Below are positions 58,090 to 64,000 of a stretch of DNA of 64,000 bases, one piece after another. Every line of letters begins with the position of its first letter. Position 1 is the stretch's first letter. The position numbers were made by a program, and so were the translations under genes. This DNA is from Metabacillus sp. KUDC1714 (GTDB taxonomy: Bacteria; Bacillota; Bacilli; Bacillales; Bacillaceae). The stretch is taken from the NCBI RefSeq assembly GCF_014217835.1, contig NZ_CP055263.1, positions 1,903,501-1,967,500 of the forward strand. The letters are read 5' to 3'. The notes under the pieces are model-generated. The model saw only the letters and a program-made list of their open reading frames with translations. It was not told where the DNA came from and made no database searches.

Positions 58090-58119
58090 AAGAGGACTGA
58101 CTTATGTCAGCCTCTTTTC
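58090..58119 (+). terminator. Intrinsic terminator of dnaN
   Basis: AAGAGGACTGAC pairs with GTCAGCCTCTT (one bulge/mismatch) around TTAT and is followed by TTCTGTTTT. Confidence 0.8.
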
Positions 58120-58293
58120 TGTTTTAGAAGGCCTGAAAGTTGTATGGGTATTTAGAACTAAACTTATTAAAAATGTATAATATTTTGTGCGTGTGGAATG
58201 GACATGGAGATCAAAGTCCTGGGATAGTTGTATTTTTAGTTAGGTTTTTAGTAAAATATAAAGTTAGAGACTACTGAAGAAAGGTGGTTCACT

Positions 58294-58509
58294 ATGGCAA
58301 AACCAGTTAAGATTGAATCAGAGTTTATTACACTAGGACAATTTTTAAAACTAGCAGAAGTGATACAATCAGGCGGAATGGCAAAATGGTTTTTAGGGGA
58401 GTATGAAATCTTTGTAAATAATGAACCGGAAAACCGTCGAGGGAAAAAACTAAGAAATGGTGATATGGTTTATATTCCTGATTTTGGCACATATATCGTG
58501 AAAAATTAA
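58294..58509 (+). CDS. yaaA: S4-domain RNA-binding protein YaaA (RlbA-type)
   Basis: 71 aa with a complete S4 fold ([21 protein letters not shown] … [15 protein letters not shown]). It probably binds rRNA or tRNA. GAAAGGTGG precedes ATG 58294, and recF starts 16 bases after its stop. Confidence 0.95.
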   Translation: MAKPVKIESEFITLGQFLKLAEVIQSGGMAKWFLGEYEIFVNNEPENRRGKKLRNGDMVYIPDFGTYIVKN

Positions 58510-58525
58510 AGTTGGTGTACAAAAT

Positions 58526-59644
58526 TTGTATATAAAAGAGCTTAATTTAAAAAATTACCGTAATTATGAAGACTTGACGATCCAGTTTGAAAATAAAGTC
58601 AATGTTATCCTTGGTGAAAATGCACAAGGGAAAACAAATGTAATGGAATCAATCTTTGTACTTGCCATGGCGAAATCACATCGAACATCAAATGATAAAG
58701 AATTAATTCGTTGGGACGAAGAATATGCTAAAATAGAGGGTAGTGTTGAAAAGTATAATCGATCCACTGCTCTCCAATTAGTTATTTCAAAAAAGGGTAA
58801 AAAGGCTAAATTGAATCATCTTGAACAAGGAAAGTTGAGTCAATATATTGGGGCAATGAATGTCATTATGTTTGCACCTGAGGATTTAAATTTAGTAAAA
58901 GGTAGCCCTGGGGTAAGAAGAAGATTTATAGATATGGAAATTGGTCAAGTGTCTCCCATTTATCTTCATGATTTAAGCCGTTATCAAAAGATTATGCAGC
59001 AACGCAATCATTATCTAAAGTTGTTGCAGATGCGGAAGCAAACAGATCAAACGATGCTGGATGTATTAACAGCTCAACTTAGTGAAGTCGCAGCGAAGAT
59101 TATTTATAAACGATTACAGTTTATTTCTGAACTACAAAAATGGGCACAACCTATTCATTCGGGAATTAGTAGAGGATTAGAAACGTTAGTTATTAAATAT
59201 AAACCGTCTATTGACGTATCAGAAGACAATGATTTGACGAAAATGATAGAAGCATATGAACAAAAATTTGCTAAAATAAGAGAGAAGGAAATCGAACGAG
59301 GTGCTACGTTAGCTGGACCTCACAGAGATGACCTAGTTTTTTATGTTAATGATTATGATGTCCAAACATATGGTTCACAAGGTCAACAAAGAACCACTGC
59401 TCTATCGTTGAAGTTAGCTGAAATAGATTTGATCCACAGTGAGATTGGAGAATATCCAATCCTTTTACTTGATGACGTATTATCTGAGTTAGATGACTTT
59501 AGGCAATCTCACTTATTGAATACGATCCAAGGGAAGGTACAAACCTTTGTCACGACTACTAGTGTCGAAGGGATTGACCATCAAACGTTAAAAGAGGCAG
59601 CTACGTTCCATGTCAAAACAGGAAAGCTTTCAGACGATAAATGA
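58526..59644 (+). CDS. recF: DNA replication/repair protein RecF
   Basis: 372 aa SMC-like ATPase acting at ssDNA gaps with RecO and RecR. Walker A is GENAQGKTN (about 30–38), the signature motif [18 protein letters not shown] is near 285, and Walker B is [11 protein letters not shown]. The start is TTG at 58526 ([14 protein letters not shown]), as in B. subtilis. The ribosome site is weak, so translation may depend on yaaA. Confidence 0.97.
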   Translation: MYIKELNLKNYRNYEDLTIQFENKVNVILGENAQGKTNVMESIFVLAMAKSHRTSNDKELIRWDEEYAKIEGSVEKYNRSTALQLVISKKGKKAKLNHLEQGKLSQYIGAMNVIMFAPEDLNLVKGSPGVRRRFIDMEIGQVSPIYLHDLSRYQKIMQQRNHYLKLLQMRKQTDQTMLDVLTAQLSEVAAKIIYKRLQFISELQKWAQPIHSGISRGLETLVIKYKPSIDVSEDNDLTKMIEAYEQKFAKIREKEIERGATLAGPHRDDLVFYVNDYDVQTYGSQGQQRTTALSLKLAEIDLIHSEIGEYPILLLDDVLSELDDFRQSHLLNTIQGKVQTFVTTTSVEGIDHQTLKEAATFHVKTGKLSDDK

Positions 59645-59654
59645 GGTGATTAAC

Positions 59655-59903
59655 TTGTATATTCATCTAGGTGACAATTTTGTTGTCCCTTCCAAAGAGG
59701 TTGTCATGATATTAGATCGCCAATCTTCACAAGCTTCAACAATTGTTTCTGAGTTTTTTAATAAACAGGAGAGTAAAATTGTTCAACTTACAAATGGTGA
59801 AGCGAAATCAGTGATTGTAACGATGGATAAGATCTATTTTTCCCCGTTGTCGTCAAACACGTTAAAAAAACGAGCACAAGTTGCTTTTGATATAGATAAT
59901 TAA
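59655..59903 (+). CDS. remB: Extracellular-matrix regulator RemB (YaaB)
   Basis: 82 aa from TTG 59655, preceded by GAGGTGATT; upstream in-frame codons overlap recF. It reads YIHLGDNFVVPSKEVVMILD and ends SSNTLKKRAQVAFDIDN, matching B. subtilis YaaB/RemB, a paralogue of the DNA-binding RemA that controls matrix genes. Confidence 0.92.
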   Translation: MYIHLGDNFVVPSKEVVMILDRQSSQASTIVSEFFNKQESKIVQLTNGEAKSVIVTMDKIYFSPLSSNTLKKRAQVAFDIDN

Positions 59904-59950
59904 CTAAAAGTTTTCATGGTAAAAGACTGCTTTAGGAAAAGTGTAGGTGA

Positions 59951-61885
<1,935 letters not shown>

Positions 61886-61893
61886 TTTAAGAA

Positions 61894-61922
61894 GCACCTC
61901 ATTATACGGTGAGGTGTTTTTT
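61894..61922 (+). terminator. Intrinsic terminator of gyrB
   Basis: CACCTCA/TGAGGTG stem (with a G extension) around TTATACG, then TTTTTT. Confidence 0.9.
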
Positions 61923-62052
61923 GATAATCACATTACCATCCCCACTATGTGATCATTTACGATCAAATAATAATTGGAGTTCTAAATATTTTAAGTAAAT
62001 CCTACTAACTATTATTATTCTAGGAAATTGATGTGTAATCTCTCTCTAACAT

Positions 62053-62061
62053 TGATATAAT
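62053..62061 (+). promoter_or_regulatory. Candidate extended -10 promoter of gyrA
   Basis: TGATATAAT joins a TGn extension to a perfect TATAAT, about 120 bases before gyrA. No good -35 lies at 17–18 bases. The terminator after gyrB implies that gyrA needs its own promoter. Confidence 0.4.
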
Positions 62062-62180
62062 GGAGAGTAGACTATTAGATGGATTTATCTTAATTGGGTA
62101 GTAATTATTAATACGTTTTATACATTTATTTGGCTCTCCCAATTTAAAATGCGAATAGAACTAAGGGAGGTTATCTTAGT

Positions 62181-64000
62181 ATGTCAGAAAATCAAAACTC
62201 ACACGTCATAGATAGAAATATTAGTACCGAAATGCGTGAGTCCTTTTTAGGCTATGCGATGAGTGTTATTGTTTCACGTGCTTTACCAGATGTTCGAGAT
62301 GGGTTAAAGCCTGTTCATCGTCGTATTCTCTATGCAATGAATGATTTAGGTATGACGTCAGATAAACCATTTAAAAAATCAGCACGTATCGTTGGTGAAG
62401 TAATTGGTAAGTATCATCCACATGGTGATTCAGCTGTTTATGAGACAATGGTACGTATGGCTCAAGATTTCAATTTCCGTTACATGTTAGTTGATGGACA
62501 TGGTAACTTTGGTTCTGTTGATGGAGACTCAGCAGCAGCAATGCGATACACTGAGGCCCGTATGTCTAAAATTTCAATGGAATTAATTCGTGATATAAAC
62601 AAAGACACGATTGATTACCAGGATAACTATGATGGCTCAGAAAGAGAACCGATTGTACTTCCAGCTCGATTTCCGAACTTACTTGTTAACGGTGCGACTG
62701 GAATCGCTGTAGGTATGGCAACAAATATTCCACCACACCAATTGGGTGAAGTTATTGATGGTGTTCTTGCACTTAGTAAGGAACCAGATATATCAATCCC
62801 TGAATTAATGGAGATTATTCCAGGCCCTGATTTTCCAACAGGTGGACAAATTATTGGAAGAAGCGGGATACGAAAAGCGTATGAAACTGGTCGTGGATCA
62901 ATCACGATTAGAGCTAAGGTTGAGATCGAAGAAAAACCATCAGGCAAACAAGTAATCATTGTTAAGGAATTACCATATCAAGTTAACAAGGCAAAACTTG
63001 TTGAAAAAATAGCAGAGCTTGTTCGAGATAAAAAAATTGATGGTATAACAGATTTGCGTGATGAATCAGACCGTAATGGTATGCGAGTTGTTATCGAGGT
63101 AAGGAAGGATGCAAATGCAAACGTCCTTTTAAACAACCTTTTCAAGCAGACAGCTTTACAGACTAGTTTTGGTATTAATATGTTATCGCTAGTTGATGGT
63201 CATCCAAAGGTTCTTAATGTTAAGCAAATGCTTTATTATTACTTAGAACATCAAAAAGTTGTAATTAAGCGTAGAACAGCTTTTGAATTAAGAAAAGCTG
63301 AAGCTCGTGCTCATATTCTTGAAGGATTACGAATTGCACTGGATCATTTAGATGCAGTTATTGCACTCATCCGTAGTTCACAAACAACGGAAATCGCTCG
63401 AAATGGATTAATGGAGCAATTTTCACTAAGTGAGAAGCAAGCACAAGCAATTTTAGATATGAGGCTTCAAAGATTAACAGGCTTAGAGAGAGAAAAAATT
63501 GAAGAAGAATATCAGTCACTAGTAAAGTTAATTGGAGAATTAAAAGCAATTCTGGCTGATGAAGAAAAAGTACTTATGATTATCAGAGAAGAGCTTACTG
63601 AAATTAAGGAACGATTCAATGATGAGCGTCGTACTGAAATATTAGCAGGTGGAATTGAAAATATAGAGGATGAAGATTTAATACCTGTTGAGAATATCGT
63701 CATTACGTTAACACATAATGGATATATTAAACGTCTTCCAGTATCAACATACCGTAGTCAAAAACGCGGTGGAAGAGGTATTCAAGGAATGGGAACGAAT
63801 GAAGACGACTTCGTTGCACAGCTCCTTACGACTTCAACCCACGATACTATTCTTTTCTTTACAAATAAAGGAAAGGTTTATCGAGCAAAGGGCTATGAAA
63901 TTCCTGAATATAGCAGGACAGCTAAAGGTCTCCCAATTATTAACCTTTTAAGTGTTGAAAAAGGTGAATGGGTAAATGCAATAATACCTGTATCTGAGTT
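62181..64000 (+). CDS. gyrA: DNA gyrase subunit A, 3'-truncated by window end
   Basis: The first 606 residues are present in one open frame from ATG 62181, preceded by AAGGGAGG. The catalytic Tyr123 is in MRYTEA. The quinolone-determining residues are Ser84 and Glu88 (HGDSAVYE), the drug-susceptible state. The breakage-reunion domain, coiled coil (about 365–490) and the first blade of the C-terminal wrapping domain are visible, with a GyrA-box variant QKRGGRG near 531. The gene continues past the window. Confidence 0.99.
   Translation, partial: MSENQNSHVIDRNISTEMRESFLGYAMSVIVSRALPDVRDGLKPVHRRILYAMNDLGMTSDKPFKKSARIVGEVIGKYHPHGDSAVYETMVRMAQDFNFRYMLVDGHGNFGSVDGDSAAAMRYTEARMSKISMELIRDINKDTIDYQDNYDGSEREPIVLPARFPNLLVNGATGIAVGMATNIPPHQLGEVIDGVLALSKEPDISIPELMEIIPGPDFPTGGQIIGRSGIRKAYETGRGSITIRAKVEIEEKPSGKQVIIVKELPYQVNKAKLVEKIAELVRDKKIDGITDLRDESDRNGMRVVIEVRKDANANVLLNNLFKQTALQTSFGINMLSLVDGHPKVLNVKQMLYYYLEHQKVVIKRRTAFELRKAEARAHILEGLRIALDHLDAVIALIRSSQTTEIARNGLMEQFSLSEKQAQAILDMRLQRLTGLEREKIEEEYQSLVKLIGELKAILADEEKVLMIIREELTEIKERFNDERRTEILAGGIENIEDEDLIPVENIVITLTHNGYIKRLPVSTYRSQKRGGRGIQGMGTNEDDFVAQLLTTSTHDTILFFTNKGKVYRAKGYEIPEYSRTAKGLPIINLLSVEKGEWVNAIIPVSE

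Noticed and set aside
62264..62279. Half parS (TGTTTCACGTG) at the start of gyrA
   Set aside because: Only the left half matches; the right arm has four mismatches and the sequence is explained by the conserved SVIVSRALP codons.

Overview
This window is the replication-origin region of a low-GC, spore-forming Firmicute of the family Bacillaceae. The order rlmH–htrC–walJIHKR … purA–dnaC–rplI–gdpP–rpsR–ssb–rpsF–ychF … spo0J–soj–noc–rsmG–mnmG–mnmE–jag–spoIIIJ–rnpA–rpmH–oriC–dnaA–dnaN–yaaA–recF–yaaB–gyrB–gyrA is the Bacillus subtilis order. Spo0J, SpoIIIJ and YyaC point to sporulation. Many proteins are close to B. subtilis in length and sequence as I remember it. The genus could be Bacillus or Metabacillus; I cannot fix it by eye.

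Layout. Bases 1–17.8 kb are accessory: the 3' part of a BCCT osmolyte/betaine-type transporter, an unknown 199-aa protein, a membrane-anchored L,D-transpeptidase, a glycerate module (CdaR-type regulator, GntP permease, glycerate kinase), a secreted GH30 glycosidase, an S-methylmethionine salvage pair (MmuP/MmuM) under a SAM riboswitch, an adaptive alkylation-repair operon (adaA–alkA–ogt), a PEP-mutase-family gene broken by one stop codon, and an MBL-fold hydrolase. Bases 18–28 kb hold rlmH, a small CxxH/CxxC protein, a dense DnaA-box cluster, HtrC, the WalRK cell-wall operon, a LysM–G5–M23 endopeptidase and a four-tRNA cluster (Lys, Glu, Asp, Phe in transcription order). Bases 28–54.7 kb are the leftward core genes, nearly all on the minus strand. 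oriC lies at 54.7–56.9 kb in two parts, either side of dnaA, and the rightward core genes run from dnaA to gyrA, which is cut by the window end. Transcription therefore diverges from oriC, co-directional with replication.

Control signals seen: SAM riboswitch (mmuPM), PurR boxes (purA), parS-like sites (in spo0J, next to noc, and inside walK), DnaA boxes in both oriC halves plus a remote cluster at 18.5–18.8 kb and a pair near jag, cre-like sites, a perfect 18-bp palindrome between cdaR and gntP, and many intrinsic terminators.

Most unusual feature. Between 36 and 55 kb the intergenic gaps carry two families of long hairpin-forming repeats (here called A and B). Both begin with the same GC-rich head (roughly GCGCAAGCGCC) and carry paired arms. 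In family A the arms have different sequences in different copies yet remain complementary, so structure rather than sequence appears to be conserved. Three copies sit in tandem between noc and soj. No copies were noticed at 1–36 kb.
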